64,000 nt of DNA from Arthrobacter globiformis (GCF_030818015.1 NZ_JAUSZX010000003.1:1-64000), one strand, 5' to 3'. Counted from the stretch's first letter, positions 18,681 through 28,539 are shown. Numbers and translations are program-made. The notes: generated by a model from the letters alone, not told the origin.

Positions 18681-19850
18681 CTATTCGCTAAGGCGCTGGA
18701 CGTACTCCGCCATTCCAGGAACCGTAAACGCCACTGTGCCAAGTGCTGGCGCGTAGATGATGCCTTTCTCTATCAGGGAGGATCTTGTCTGGGTCATGGA
18801 ACTCTGCTTCTTCTCCGCCCGCCGGGCAAGTTCGGAGGTACTGGAGCCAGCATCGCCGTCCATAGCCATTAGTCGAAGGAACGCCTTCTCGGCATTTGAA
18901 GCGCGCTTCCAGCGAGAAGGGAAGAAGCCCTGGTCCAACTGTGCCTGGCCTATTGCTACGGCAACTGTCGCATCTTCGACTGTCACGGTCTTCTCCGGCG
19001 CCGTTTCCCACGCCGCATAACCGTACTCTTGCAGGAAATAGGGGTAGCCGCCTGATGCGTCGAGCAGAAGATCCTTGGCTTGAGGAACGTATCGTGCGCC
19101 ATGCCGGGAGGCCGGGACGACGAGGGCCGCTTCGGCAGCCTCCCTGGTCAGCGCTCCGATGCTGCGGTAATTGAAGATGCGCTCCGCGTAGGACCGTGCT
19201 TCTGCCAGCACTGAGGGCAGGTTGGGCAGGCCTGCGCCGGCAATGTAGAAGGGCCATTCGCGCTGGTTTGCCAGATGTTGAGCGCTCAGGAGCGCGGCAA
19301 TGAGTCCATCATCCAGATCCTGCATTTCGTCGATGATAAAGATCAGGCCCGACCGGTTTTCGGCCAGCGCTTCGCACAGATCCTCGATGAGTTCCTCCAG
19401 GTCCACTTCGATCGATCCCGAGTCGGCCCGTCCATGGTTCAGATTCACACCGATGTCGATACCCGTAACGCCCAGCTTGGCCGAAAAGGAGGCAATGCTG
19501 CCCAGCGCAGCGACGAGACGGGTTCCGGCACCGCGTCGGTTCAGCTTTCGCCCTGCCTGCAGAAGGTTGCGCGCAAGCTTGGCCCGGATGGCTTTCGGCC
19601 CACCCTCGGCGTCCCTGCCCTCAAGGCTGACCACCATGAACCCGGCATGTTCGGCCTGACGCCGGAACTCATTCAGCAGCACGGTCTTTCCTACGCCCCG
19701 CAGTCCGTGCAAGACGATGCCCCGATCAGGGCGGCGTTGTCGCGTCTTCGCCAGCAGCAAATCGAAAGCGTCAATCTCGCTCTGGCGGCCGGCCAATTCA
19801 AAGGGACGCCGTCCAGAACCTGGTGAATAGGGATTCAGTGCGCTCTCCAT
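18681..19850 (-). CDS. AAA-type ATPase with C-terminal winged helix (paralog A)
   Basis: A P-loop ATPase of about 389 residues (AAA_16/Orc1-like group). Walker A is GLRGVGKT near residue 48, Walker B is FIIDEMQDL, and a C-terminal segment with winged-helix character follows (TSELARRAEKK to GTVAFTVPGMAEY). The ATG at 19850 aligns with the start of its paralog at 23021-24187 (MESALNPYSPG versus MDPVLNPYSPG); an earlier start at 19862 is possible. ATPases of this sort are common in Actinobacteria and their function is mostly unknown. The two copies flank the debranching enzyme and a transposase remnant. Confidence 0.88.
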   Translation of the reverse strand: MESALNPYSPGSGRRPFELAGRQSEIDAFDLLLAKTRQRRPDRGIVLHGLRGVGKTVLLNEFRRQAEHAGFMVVSLEGRDAEGGPKAIRAKLARNLLQAGRKLNRRGAGTRLVAALGSIASFSAKLGVTGIDIGVNLNHGRADSGSIEVDLEELIEDLCEALAENRSGLIFIIDEMQDLDDGLIAALLSAQHLANQREWPFYIAGAGLPNLPSVLAEARSYAERIFNYRSIGALTREAAEAALVVPASRHGARYVPQAKDLLLDASGGYPYFLQEYGYAAWETAPEKTVTVEDATVAVAIGQAQLDQGFFPSRWKRASNAEKAFLRLMAMDGDAGSSTSELARRAEKKQSSMTQTRSSLIEKGIIYAPALGTVAFTVPGMAEYVQRLSE

Positions 19851-19956
19851 ATCAATCACCATACCCCTAAATCAAATTTATTGGATATAGGGTGATAAAG
19901 CTTGATAGAGGAGGACCACCGGCTGGTCAGTCTTTCAAGTAGATCCGGATTGATCG

Positions 19957-22113
19957 TTACGTCTGCGGGTGAGGTTTGGCCTGCTCCAGGAGTTCAGTCA
20001 TCCACGGACGGTGCCCGCGGTGGAGTACTAGCCCTTCGGGCAGCCCCTGAACTGTGGGGACGGACTTGGCAATGTCGATTGTGATCCGGCCTCCGGCCAG
20101 GGGCGCGTTGGTGATGTGCAGCTCGCCAAAGGACTCCGGGAGCACAGGATCCATCCATAGGCCACCGCGGGAAACGTGGGCGTCATACCGCATGAGGTTC
20201 GTCACGAGCCGGATCGGCGTGGTCGCTGCCCAAGCCTGTGGGGAGCACGCCGTCGGATAGGGGACGGGTACGGTGAACTGTTCCCGACTGAAGCCGCAAA
20301 AAAGCTCCGGGAGCCTGCCGCCCGAGTACTCGGCTGCTTCGAGTAGAGCCGTGGAGATCCGCTGTGCCTCCGCCACGAAACCGTACCGGAGCAGGCCGGT
20401 CGCGATGATGGCATTGTCATGCGGCCAAACTGAGCCGTTGTGGTAGCTGGCGGGGTTGTAGGCACGCATGTCGCTGGCCAGGGTACGCACGCCCCAGCCG
20501 CTGAACATTTCCGGGGACATCAGACGTTCGGCCACCTGCGGGGCTTTATCCTCGTCCACGAGGCCGAGCCATAGGCAGTGACCCATATTGGAGGCGCACG
20601 CGTCGACCGGCCGCTTCCGGCCATCGAGGGCGACGGCATAGTACCCGCGCTCGGGCAGCCAGAACTGCTCGTTGAACCGTTTCTTCAGCTGCGCCGCAAG
20701 CTCGGCGAGTTCATTCCCAAGAGCTGTCTCGCCGGCGTCGTAGGCCATCCAGGCGCGCGCCTGATAGGCCGTGTAGACGTAGGCTTGCACCTCGCATAGC
20801 GCAATAGGGGGTTCGGCCAGCGTGCCGTCTGCGAAGTTAATACCGTCCCAGGAGTCCTTCCAGCCCTGATTGATCAGCCCCTGGTCGTTGAGCCGCTGAT
20901 ACTCGACGAACCCGTCGCCGTCCTTGTCGCCGTAATCCCTGATCCAGTCCAGCGCCCGGTCGGCATGGGGCAGCAGTGCGGCGATGGTGTCCCTGGCGAA
21001 GCCCCATCGGCTGACCATTCCGAGTACCAGCACGAACAGCGGCGTCGCGTCGACGCTGCCGTAATACGCGGACTTGCCGCCTAAGGAAAGCCCGCTGGAG
21101 ACGTCAAGCCTGACCTCGTGCAGGATCTTGCCCGGTTCCTCTTCGCTTGTCGGATCCACCACTCTTCCCTGTCGATCCGCTAGCGTCTGCAGCGTACCTA
21201 AGGCCAGGGAGGGGTCTACCGGCAGCGCCATTGACGAAGCCAACAGCGAGTCCCTGCCGAACAGGGTCATGAACCAGGGCGCCCCGGCGGCCACCACGAC
21301 ACGTTCAGGGTGGTCGGGGTCCTCAATCCGAAGGGCACCCAGATCGTCGTAGCTGCGGCGCAACGTCCGTTCGATGGACCGGTTTCCCATCTGCAGCACC
21401 GGTATCTTGGCCACCCACTCCTGCCGGCGCCGGTCACTCCGAGACAGTTCACCGGCGTTCGGATGGACAAACAGCGCGTCAGGGTCGATTCCTTCCACGA
21501 GGGGCACCACGCGAAGCTCCGTGGTCCATTGGTCCTGGGGCGCGACAACCGTCCGGTAAGTCAGGGTCTCAGGGGTGACGTCAGCCCCCTCGGTCTTGAC
21601 GATGACACCCTTCCGGGCGTTCTGCCAGAGAGCCCGGATGATCAACGAATCACCGTCCGCTTGCCGAGTTTCCTCCCATCGCCGCGGAATCCGGGCCTCC
21701 TTGACCTCGAAAAGATCCGCGAAGTCGGACTCAATTCTCAGGGAAACAAGGCATTTTGCAGGATTCAGGCCATAGTTCCGAATCGTGATCTGCTCCAAGA
21801 TCCCTGCCGCCACTTCGCGCAGCCGCTCCACGATTAACGGGCTGTCCGCGTAGCCGTCCGATCGGGTGACGCGGCTGGCAAATAGAGCACGGTACGGCTG
21901 CTTCGTCTCCGCTGCCAACGGCTCCAATGGCTGGCCATTAATGGTCAGACTCCAACGCGACAGGAAGCGCGTGTCCTCAAAGAAAGCCCCGTGCGGATTG
22001 TCGGGATGGATGTCACCGTTTGGCAAGGAAATGCAGAAGGACGTGCCCTCGACCAAGGTGACCGTCCCGGAACCTAAGGGCCCCGCCGCCGTGTCAGCAT
22101 TCCATCCAGCCAT
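19957..22113 (-). CDS. Amylo-alpha-1,6-glucosidase / glycogen debranching-type protein
   Basis: A 718-residue protein with an N-terminal GDE_N-like domain (TLVEGTSFCIS, DTRFLSRW) and a C-terminal (alpha/alpha)6-type catalytic region containing ETPW-like and YHNGSVWPHDN segments seen in glycogen debranching glucosidases. It would hydrolyse alpha-1,6 branches or process oligosaccharides in the cytoplasm. The ATG at 22113 is preceded by GGAGGAG seven bases upstream; the frame is open to 22215 but without a better start. Its neighbours are ATPases of unknown function, so context does not refine the role. Confidence 0.9.
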   Translation of the reverse strand: MAGWNADTAAGPLGSGTVTLVEGTSFCISLPNGDIHPDNPHGAFFEDTRFLSRWSLTINGQPLEPLAAETKQPYRALFASRVTRSDGYADSPLIVERLREVAAGILEQITIRNYGLNPAKCLVSLRIESDFADLFEVKEARIPRRWEETRQADGDSLIIRALWQNARKGVIVKTEGADVTPETLTYRTVVAPQDQWTTELRVVPLVEGIDPDALFVHPNAGELSRSDRRRQEWVAKIPVLQMGNRSIERTLRRSYDDLGALRIEDPDHPERVVVAAGAPWFMTLFGRDSLLASSMALPVDPSLALGTLQTLADRQGRVVDPTSEEEPGKILHEVRLDVSSGLSLGGKSAYYGSVDATPLFVLVLGMVSRWGFARDTIAALLPHADRALDWIRDYGDKDGDGFVEYQRLNDQGLINQGWKDSWDGINFADGTLAEPPIALCEVQAYVYTAYQARAWMAYDAGETALGNELAELAAQLKKRFNEQFWLPERGYYAVALDGRKRPVDACASNMGHCLWLGLVDEDKAPQVAERLMSPEMFSGWGVRTLASDMRAYNPASYHNGSVWPHDNAIIATGLLRYGFVAEAQRISTALLEAAEYSGGRLPELFCGFSREQFTVPVPYPTACSPQAWAATTPIRLVTNLMRYDAHVSRGGLWMDPVLPESFGELHITNAPLAGGRITIDIAKSVPTVQGLPEGLVLHRGHRPWMTELLEQAKPHPQT

Positions 22114-22338
22114 CCTCGGCTCCTCCAAGAATTGACCCGAAACGCAGTCCCGATGTTTAGTCAGAGCGCCGGCCGCCGCCTTCATGGTTCCGATTGACGC
22201 TACGCCGGTCTTCACTCAAGCGCCAGAGGGCGCGTTGAGTCGTAAGAAGCTCCGGGAAGGGGGATACGTTGCCTCATTAATAATCCTCCGGCTGGGTCGG
22301 CGGTTGCCGGGGTGGGCGGTGCGGGTTAGGCCGGGTGG

Positions 22339-22755
22339 ATGGGATTGACGATGGCTGAGCGCAAGGCCGTGACGAAGCAGCTGGCGAGGTCCTATCGGGC
22401 CGGTGACAAGGTCCGGAAGGGAAGGATCCTGGACGAGGTCGTGGAGCTGACCGGCTGGCACCGGGACTATGCCCGGGCGGTGCTGCGGCATGCCCTTGCC
22501 CCTCCGATGCCCAAACCTGTGAGGCCCGGCCGGGCTCCCACATACGGCGCGGATCTGCAGCCCCCTGGTGTTCTGCTGGCGGTACTGCGGGCCGCCGCCG
22601 GCGAAAGCTGCTGGCAGCCGTGCTGCCCAAACTCGTCCCAACACTGCACAAAGAGAAGACTGCGCGTCCTGCATCATGCTGTGTCGCGACCTGCGAGACC
22701 GAACAGATCCGCAGGGCCACCGCAAACCTTTATTTACCCGGGCACTTCTGCATGA
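22339..22755 (+). pseudogene. Transposase remnant (integrase-type), truncated and frameshifted
   Basis: The first 70 residues read as the N-terminus of an actinobacterial integrase-catalytic-domain transposase (AERKAVTKQLARSYRAGDK, then GRILDEVVELTGWHRDYAR). After about 22560 the homology jumps to another frame (KLVPTLHKEK in the frame containing 22620) and then ends. The catalytic DDE core is absent. The element is dead and marks past transposition between the two ATPase genes. Confidence 0.7.
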
Positions 22756-22792
22756 TTCCGAACGCCGATAACCATGATTATGTAAAGCTGAC

Positions 22793-22810
22793 AGTATGTT
22801 ACGACATACT
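22793..22810. repeat. Short perfect inverted repeat
   Basis: AGTATGT (22793-22799) pairs with ACATACT (22804-22810) around a TACG loop. It lies just beyond the transposase remnant and could be an operator or part of an element end. No regulator can be assigned. Confidence 0.35.
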
Positions 22811-23020
22811 TGCCCGCTATCCTAGCGTAGCCCTCGTCCTGATTGAGGTGCAATGCGGAGGCCCGTTTTTACGTCGCTCGGAATTTAACTGGCTGTGTCG
22901 AGGCGGCGCGTCAATACGGGTTTGCCTTCAGCGGCGATGGCGCCGGCACTCTCCATAAGGGTCAGAACGTACGTTCGGGCAGACAACGTGGCGTCTGCTT
23001 TGGAGCCGCCTGCACGCGTC

Positions 23021-24187
23021 CTACCTCGGTTGGCGTTTGATGAAAGCCGCCATTCCTGGGACGGTAAAGGCGATGACTCCGTGTTCGGGAGCGTAGACAA
23101 GGCCTTTGGCGATCAGATTCGCGCGGATCGGGCCGAAGCTGGCTGGACCGCGTCCCAGCCGGGCTGCGATTTCGCCCGATGAGCTTCCCTTGTCACCGTC
23201 TTCAGCCATGGCCCTGAGATAGTTCTGCTCGGCCCTGGTGGCCCGGTCCCAGCGGGCCCGGAAGAACCCGCTGTCCAGGGCCGCCCGGCCATTGGCCGCA
23301 CCGACCCGGGCATCGTCGTACGTGATGTTCGCCCCGGTCGCGGCGTTCCAGGTGTCTTGCCCGAACTGCTGCAGGAAGTACGGGTAGCCAGCGCTTTCGC
23401 CGACTATCAGCGCGACGGCGGATTCGTCCCACTCGACCCCGTCCTCGCCCGCTGGTTTCGTGAGCGCCTCGGACGCGATGGTTCCGCGGAGTTCCTCGAT
23501 CTTTTCGTAATTGAACCGTTCGGCATAGGACTTCGCTTCGGCGAGGACCCGGGGCAGGCTCGGCAGGCCGGCAAACGCAAAAAGGACCCGCCAGTCGTCC
23601 TGTGCGGCGGCATGGGCGATCGCGCAGAGCGCCACGAGCTCGGCCTGATCAAGGTCCTGCGCTTCATCGACCAGGATCGCCAGGCCCACGTTCTCTTCTT
23701 CTGCAGCCAGGGCCAGGTCGTGGATGAGTTTACGGAGGTCGGTTTCGAGGACACCCGTATCCGCTCCCCCGCCCGAGGCCCCTGACAGGTCAAGGCCGAA
23801 GTTCCACGTTCCGTCCTGGTCATAGGAGGCTTTGAAGCTGACCGCAGTCTTCAGCGCCTTCAGGAGGCGCCGCCCCGCGGACGGACGCGCGAGATCGGCA
23901 AGTGGCGCGTGCAGCGCTTCGCCCAACGCTTCGCGCAATGACTTGCCGGCGCCTGCCTCGACCTGGGCCACCAGCCAGCCCCGCTCGGCCGCGGACCGTC
24001 GGAAGTCAGAGAGCAAGACCGTCTTACCCACTCCCCTCAACCCGTACAGGACGACAGGCTGAGCCGTTCTGCCGGCCTCAACCCGGTCAATCGCAATCTG
24101 CCAATCCCTGCGGGGCTGCTCCCTGCCGACAAGAGCCGCAGGTTTCCGGCCGGCACCAGGCGAGTAAGGATTCAATACCGGATCCAA
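23021..24187 (-). CDS. AAA-type ATPase with C-terminal winged helix (paralog B)
   Basis: A 388-residue paralog of the protein at 18681-19850. It has Walker A GLRGVGKT, Walker B ILVDEAQDL and the same C-terminal organisation ending in GVIAFTVPGMAAFI. It shares the N-terminal NPYSPGAGRKP motif and the SYAER and GYPYFLQ motifs. The start is a TTG at 24187; the nearby ATG is out of frame. The two proteins are clearly diverged, so they are not a recent duplication. Function is unknown; NTP-driven regulation or defence are possibilities without direct support. Confidence 0.87.
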   Translation of the reverse strand: MDPVLNPYSPGAGRKPAALVGREQPRRDWQIAIDRVEAGRTAQPVVLYGLRGVGKTVLLSDFRRSAAERGWLVAQVEAGAGKSLREALGEALHAPLADLARPSAGRRLLKALKTAVSFKASYDQDGTWNFGLDLSGASGGGADTGVLETDLRKLIHDLALAAEEENVGLAILVDEAQDLDQAELVALCAIAHAAAQDDWRVLFAFAGLPSLPRVLAEAKSYAERFNYEKIEELRGTIASEALTKPAGEDGVEWDESAVALIVGESAGYPYFLQQFGQDTWNAATGANITYDDARVGAANGRAALDSGFFRARWDRATRAEQNYLRAMAEDGDKGSSSGEIAARLGRGPASFGPIRANLIAKGLVYAPEHGVIAFTVPGMAAFIKRQPR

Positions 24188-24399
24188 GCGAGCCTCATCT
24201 CTAAGGAGATCTACAGAAATATAAGGAAGTCTAGCAAAATGCTACACATCGATAGATATCGATAGCATCTGAGCGAGCCACCCAAAAACAGGCCGACTGC
24301 CTGCCGGACGAGTCAGGCAGGGCGAACTACGCACCCGACTGCGTGTAGAGACATAAGGCTCTCTGGGGCGGATTCTGGCGATCGCCCTGCCGCGGCGAA

Positions 24400-24987
24400 T
24401 CACTCCTCGACATTCATTAGCGCTTGCTTATAAGTGGAGGATTCCACTGCAGGGGTATCGGAGAAAAACTCGGGGCGCACGGAGTCGAGGATGGCGAGGT
24501 GATCGGTTGGCTGCGAGACCGTACGCAAAGTGCGGATGATCTGCTCTCTGGCCTGCAAGTCACCGGCAAGATACGTCCGGATCAGCCAGAAGAGTTCTGC
24601 GACTGCGACTGCCGCCGTCCCCAGACCAACCAAGGGCGCGTCCTTATAGGTGGACGGCGCAAGCAATAGAGGGCTGTCCCCACCCATTCCGATCCAGATG
24701 GTGTAACCCCCGGTCAAGGCCAAAACAGCGATCCCAAAGGTAATGCGTCCTATGACGCGACTCTTCATCAGGGTTGAGGCGGCGAGGTCGAGAGCTGTAA
24801 GAGCTTTGGCCGCTTCCAATGCGGCTGCCACCTGGCCTCCAGGTTCGAACAGCGCCGATGAATCATGCAGTACTCGAATCTTGCGCTGTAACCGCCCGGT
24901 TCGTTGCAGTGCAGATGCCCCGCTGAGCAGCGAGGCAAGTCCGCCCGTGCCGATCAGAACGCCAATTAGAGTGACGAGCTCATTCAA
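24400..24987 (-). CDS. Hypothetical membrane protein
   Basis: A 195-residue protein starting at a TTG (24987) with AAGGA upstream. It has an N-terminal hydrophobic segment (LVTLIGVLIGTGGLASLL), a soluble stretch with Ala-rich helix, and two more hydrophobic segments near residues 80-100 and 120-140. No family is recognised. It stands alone between the ATPase gene and a pair of strong hairpins. Confidence 0.65.
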   Translation of the reverse strand: MNELVTLIGVLIGTGGLASLLSGASALQRTGRLQRKIRVLHDSSALFEPGGQVAAALEAAKALTALDLAASTLMKSRVIGRITFGIAVLALTGGYTIWIGMGGDSPLLLAPSTYKDAPLVGLGTAAVAVAELFWLIRTYLAGDLQAREQIIRTLRTVSQPTDHLAILDSVRPEFFSDTPAVESSTYKQALMNVEE

Positions 24988-25107
24988 TGTGTTTCGTTCC
25001 TTCTCGGAGTTTCTAAAAGCAGTTAAGCAAAGATGTGAAATGGCCCGATTCGCTCATGAGTCCACTTACGTGTCCCGGTGACCTGGGTGAACCGCGAGGT
25101 GACCGTG

Positions 25108-25199
25108 GGAGGCCTGCCAGCGTTGGGCTGGCAGGCCTCCTGGTGGAGCAATCCAACCGGCGAGAAGATCAGCCCCAGCGTTGTACTGGGGCTGATCTT
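25108..25199. terminator. Two adjacent perfect 14-bp hairpins
   Basis: Hairpin one pairs GGAGGCCTGCCAGC (25108-25121) with 25127-25140 around a 5-base loop. Hairpin two pairs AAGATCAGCCCCAG (25165-25178) with 25186-25199 around a 7-base loop. Both are perfect. They lie directly after the stop of the minus-strand mobilization operon and very probably terminate it. The surrounding 24988-25209 contains no gene. Confidence 0.75.
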
Positions 25200-25209
25200 G
25201 CTGGCTCCA

Positions 25210-26442
25210 CTATCGGGACAGCCCACCTTTGCCGCGCTCAGCGCCCACTGCAGCACCTGCACGGGACTTTCTTGCCTTAGCAGCACCCTTGCCCGTGGTG
25301 ACTGCCGCGCTGGGGTGAGTGCCTTCGCTGCGTGCCGCAGTGAGCCGCCCGCGGATCTGGGCTTCATTGGCGCCGGTGCCTTCCAGGGACTCCGCGAATT
25401 TTGCGTGGTGTTCAGCTGACCCGTAGCCGGCAGCTGATGCGGTTTCTGGTTTGAGTGCCTGGTCTTTAAGTTGGCTGCTGTCGTTGCCTGTGACGCGGTT
25501 TTCGATCTCACGGCCGACGCCTTCAAGGCGGGCGAAGAGATCCTTCTCGGCCCGTTCATACCGTTGTTCCGTTGATGCAAATTGAGAGCCTGGGAAGCCG
25601 CCTTCGGCCAGGAGCTTGGCATCGTGCATCTCCTTGGCTGCTTTCACGAACTGGGGATCATTGAAGTGGGATTCGCCGGCACCGTTGATGGTCGCGGTGG
25701 TTTCTTTGCGCAGCTGCTCAATGTCGGGGCCGTTGATGCCGTCCTCGCCAATCAGGAACAGCCGCTCTTTGATGTCAGCGTCTGCAGCTGCAGCAGCTTT
25801 GGGCGTTTTCGCATTATGCGCGCGCTGCAGGGCCTGTGCCAGTTCGGGGTTTGCCAAGTACTCCACGGGTATCTGGTGGCGCTCCATTTCAGGTGCCAGC
25901 TTCGCCGCCTGGGCTCGAAGTTCTTCTGCCTGCGCCGCCGCGATCAGCTGCATAGCCTTCTCGTGTTCGACAGCGGCTTTCCGTGTTTCTTCCTGGCTGC
26001 GTGCCAGCTCATCCAGCCGGGCCTTTTCGGTTTCGATAGTCGCGATTCCCGATTCAAGGTAGGCGGCGTCCGTACCGACGTCGTGTGTGTCGATACCGTA
26101 CCGAGCGAGGACTTCTTCGCGGATCTTCGCGGAGGCTTCAAGGGCGGCAGGGTCGTGGTCTTTCCAGCCTTCAGCGACGGCGTGTGCCGCGGCGATGTCG
26201 GCCGGCTGTGCTTTGTTCCACCACTCATCCTTCTGTACGGGTGCGAGGCCAGCGAGGGCTGAACTCCGCTCAGCTGTAAGGCGCGTCTGTGCTTCGTGCG
26301 CCGCCTGGGAGTCCAGGTGTTCCTGCTGTCGCTGGGCTTCCTGCCGGCGGCGGGCCAGCGTCTCTGCGATGCGTGAGGCGATCATCAGGGATTGCCGCAT
26401 TCCGTTGTCGAAAAAGTCGTCGATGCCGTCTGATTCACTCAT
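25210..26442 (-). CDS. Coiled-coil protein of the mobilization operon
   Basis: A 410-residue, Ala/Glu-rich, mostly helical protein with strong coiled-coil character through residues 15-260 and a basic Lys/Arg/Ala tail (GKGAAKARKSRAG). It has no membrane segments. It follows the relaxase gene by 30 bases on the same strand. Proteins of this sort accompany relaxases on actinobacterial mobilizable elements; a structural or DNA-binding accessory role is inferred from context and the basic tail. Not assigned to a named family. Confidence 0.75.
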   Translation of the reverse strand: MSESDGIDDFFDNGMRQSLMIASRIAETLARRRQEAQRQQEHLDSQAAHEAQTRLTAERSSALAGLAPVQKDEWWNKAQPADIAAAHAVAEGWKDHDPAALEASAKIREEVLARYGIDTHDVGTDAAYLESGIATIETEKARLDELARSQEETRKAAVEHEKAMQLIAAAQAEELRAQAAKLAPEMERHQIPVEYLANPELAQALQRAHNAKTPKAAAAADADIKERLFLIGEDGINGPDIEQLRKETTATINGAGESHFNDPQFVKAAKEMHDAKLLAEGGFPGSQFASTEQRYERAEKDLFARLEGVGREIENRVTGNDSSQLKDQALKPETASAAGYGSAEHHAKFAESLEGTGANEAQIRGRLTAARSEGTHPSAAVTTGKGAAKARKSRAGAAVGAERGKGGLSR

Positions 26443-26472
26443 GGTGTTCCCCTTGCACTAGTGGTGTGATTC

Positions 26473-28110
26473 TTATCGGTCGAGTCCCGGCCCGGTGTCG
26501 CGGCTGGGCTGATAGGTCTTCGCTGGTATTGCGGGTGTCGGTGTCGTGGGAACCACCGAACCGGGACGGATCGGGGCCATGCCGCGGCGGGCAATATCAA
26601 CTGCCCTCGGCGGCACCGCAGCCGCTTCGGCCGGTTGTTGCTCTGCTCCTACAAGGACGGCCTTGGGCATCGTCGCAGTGAAGGGGGCCAGCTGGTTTTC
26701 GACCACTGATCGGATGCGTTGGGCTTCCCGGGCACGGCCGGACTGGGCGTGCATTTCGTACACCGCGAAGGCGGTGTTGATCAGCTGCACCATGAGTGCT
26801 GTTTGAGCGGCTGTTTTGTTCTTGCTCGACACTGCCATGAACAACATGGCAGTGCCGGCAATGGATGGCAGCGCGACGGGTTTGCCGTGCTGCCGGGGAG
26901 CCCGGAGTTGGGCTGTGCGGGACAGTTCGGCAGCTGTGGCCGCCAGCGGACCTGGCGTAGCCTCCAGCCGGTATGACCAGGCTGCAAAGGCACCGGAAAC
27001 TTCACGCGCTGCTTTCGCCCAGGTTGCGTGATCGTCACGCGGAATGGTGCGCAGCTGGTCGGCCAGTGCTGTGGCGTTTCGGGTGTATTCCACCCACACA
27101 GCAGCTGAAGGGGTCGCGTTCTCGGGACCGGTCTTGGAGACCTTGCGCTTGTTGCGCGCGGCCGCGTTCCATTCCGCTGCGGCCTCGGTAGCGAGGTGCG
27201 GTGAGTCCATCCATTCCTCACGCAATGCACCGAGCTTCAGATCGGACGCGAGGGTGCCGCCGCCGAACCAAATGGGACGCTTTCCTGCTTTGGGGCGCTC
27301 TGCGACAGAGTAGCCAACGATGACGTCGGTGGTGTTCTTCGCGTAGCGCGGCCGGACCAATAGCCCGGTGTCGCGGGCACGTCGAACGAACTCTGCTTCA
27401 GTTGCTGACGCGCTGGCGCTGGCGCGCACCTTCCTGGCCAGGGAGGCACGATGCATTTCGCGGTCGTCGCGGACAGCGGTGGCCTTCTCGGCCCGGTCGT
27501 AGCCGCGGGTGGCGTGCACACTGGCAAGCTCTTCGAGCCCGTACTTGGTTTCCAGCTCGCGGCAGGTCTGTTGTGCTCGTTTGTAGTCGCCGTGCGTGGA
27601 GGCTTTGGTGCCGTCTTCGCGCACGAGGGACACGGCGATGTGGATGTGGTGGTTGCCGTTCTCACTGGTGCCGTGGTTGATCGCTACCCACCGGCACTGC
27701 GCTTTTCCGCTGGCCGCGGTGAACCCCATGGCGTCGACGAAGTCGTTCGCGATGTCGCCCCACTGCTGATCCGTCAGGGCTCCTTCTTCGGCGCGGAGAC
27801 TCAGGGAGCAGTGCCACACATCGGCGTGCTTGTGGCCGTTCGCGACCCGCATTTTCTTGACGGGGTCCCAGCGGAAATCCTTCTGCAGCACCTCGATGCC
27901 GAACGCCTTGCGGGGCTGGTCCAAATGCTTGGCAATGGCCATGGCGTCGTCGCGGTCCAGGACCCCGTCGTCGTACCAGGCCATGATCGCCGCGTCGCCA
28001 GCCACAAGGTGGGGGTCAGTGTGGGCGTTCTTCGTTTTGTCCGTGTCGGTGGAGGCGAGGTAGAGCAGCAGCCCGGACATCCGGGACCCGCGGGTGATGT
28101 TTGGAATCAT
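26473..28110 (-). CDS. Relaxase / mobilization nuclease
   Basis: A 545-residue relaxase. The N-terminus MIPNITRGSRMSGLLLYLA is typical of actinobacterial MobA/VirD2-type relaxases. The HUH metal-binding motif is visible as NGNHHIHIAVSL near residue 153, with the earlier strand WHCSLSL. It should nick oriT and lead single-stranded DNA transfer. The C-terminal half is Ala-rich and helical. It is preceded with 2-base spacing by a MobC-like gene, and a candidate oriT lies upstream at 28540-28700. No type IV coupling protein or conjugation genes are seen, so the element would need a helper. Confidence 0.93.
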   Translation of the reverse strand: MIPNITRGSRMSGLLLYLASTDTDKTKNAHTDPHLVAGDAAIMAWYDDGVLDRDDAMAIAKHLDQPRKAFGIEVLQKDFRWDPVKKMRVANGHKHADVWHCSLSLRAEEGALTDQQWGDIANDFVDAMGFTAASGKAQCRWVAINHGTSENGNHHIHIAVSLVREDGTKASTHGDYKRAQQTCRELETKYGLEELASVHATRGYDRAEKATAVRDDREMHRASLARKVRASASASATEAEFVRRARDTGLLVRPRYAKNTTDVIVGYSVAERPKAGKRPIWFGGGTLASDLKLGALREEWMDSPHLATEAAAEWNAAARNKRKVSKTGPENATPSAAVWVEYTRNATALADQLRTIPRDDHATWAKAAREVSGAFAAWSYRLEATPGPLAATAAELSRTAQLRAPRQHGKPVALPSIAGTAMLFMAVSSKNKTAAQTALMVQLINTAFAVYEMHAQSGRAREAQRIRSVVENQLAPFTATMPKAVLVGAEQQPAEAAAVPPRAVDIARRGMAPIRPGSVVPTTPTPAIPAKTYQPSRDTGPGLDR

Positions 28111-28112
28111 CC

Positions 28113-28523
28113 CTACATCAGCCCCTCGATCGTCCGGTCGATCCGCATCGCGACCTCGCGCACGTACGCCAGTGCAGCCTTCGCGTCCTGGGGGAATTCG
28201 TCCCCGGCATTGGCGTGCCGGGCGATCTGGTTCACGTTGTTCGACACCCGCGCCAACAACGTATGAATGGCCATGAGTTCAGCCATCGCCGCCTTCCGCT
28301 CCGTCGGCGTCTCCGACCCCTCCGAAAGGGCGGCTGTGATGAGCAGGTTCGGGACAGTGACCTTCTCCCTGGCAGCGCGGGCAACGAGGGCGGCTTCCTC
28401 CTCGGCAGTGACCCATAGGTCACGGCGTTTCTTCGACCCGGCCGGCTTGTTCTCCCGGCGCCGCTTGGAGATGCGGGAACGCGGCACGCTCTCTTCGGTC
28501 ACGCACTCCCCCAATCGCCTCAA
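28113..28523 (-). CDS. MobC-like mobilization accessory protein
   Basis: A small basic protein (136 residues from the TTG at 28523; 129 from a GTG at 28502). The N-terminus is rich in Arg/Lys, followed by an RHH-like segment (LWVTAEEEAALVARAA) and the MobC hallmark NNVNQIARHAN. It would bind oriT and assist the relaxase encoded two bases downstream. The start codon is uncertain: GGGGGAG is only three bases from the GTG. Confidence 0.87.
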   Translation of the reverse strand: MRRLGECVTEESVPRSRISKRRRENKPAGSKKRRDLWVTAEEEAALVARAAREKVTVPNLLITAALSEGSETPTERKAAMAELMAIHTLLARVSNNVNQIARHANAGDEFPQDAKAALAYVREVAMRIDRTIEGLM

Positions 28524-28539
28524 CTGCCCAGCGCAGCGA

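Noticed and set aside
25023..25622. 199-codon minus frame at the end of the coiled-coil gene
   Set aside because: It runs through the two terminator hairpins and overlaps the supported gene in another frame.
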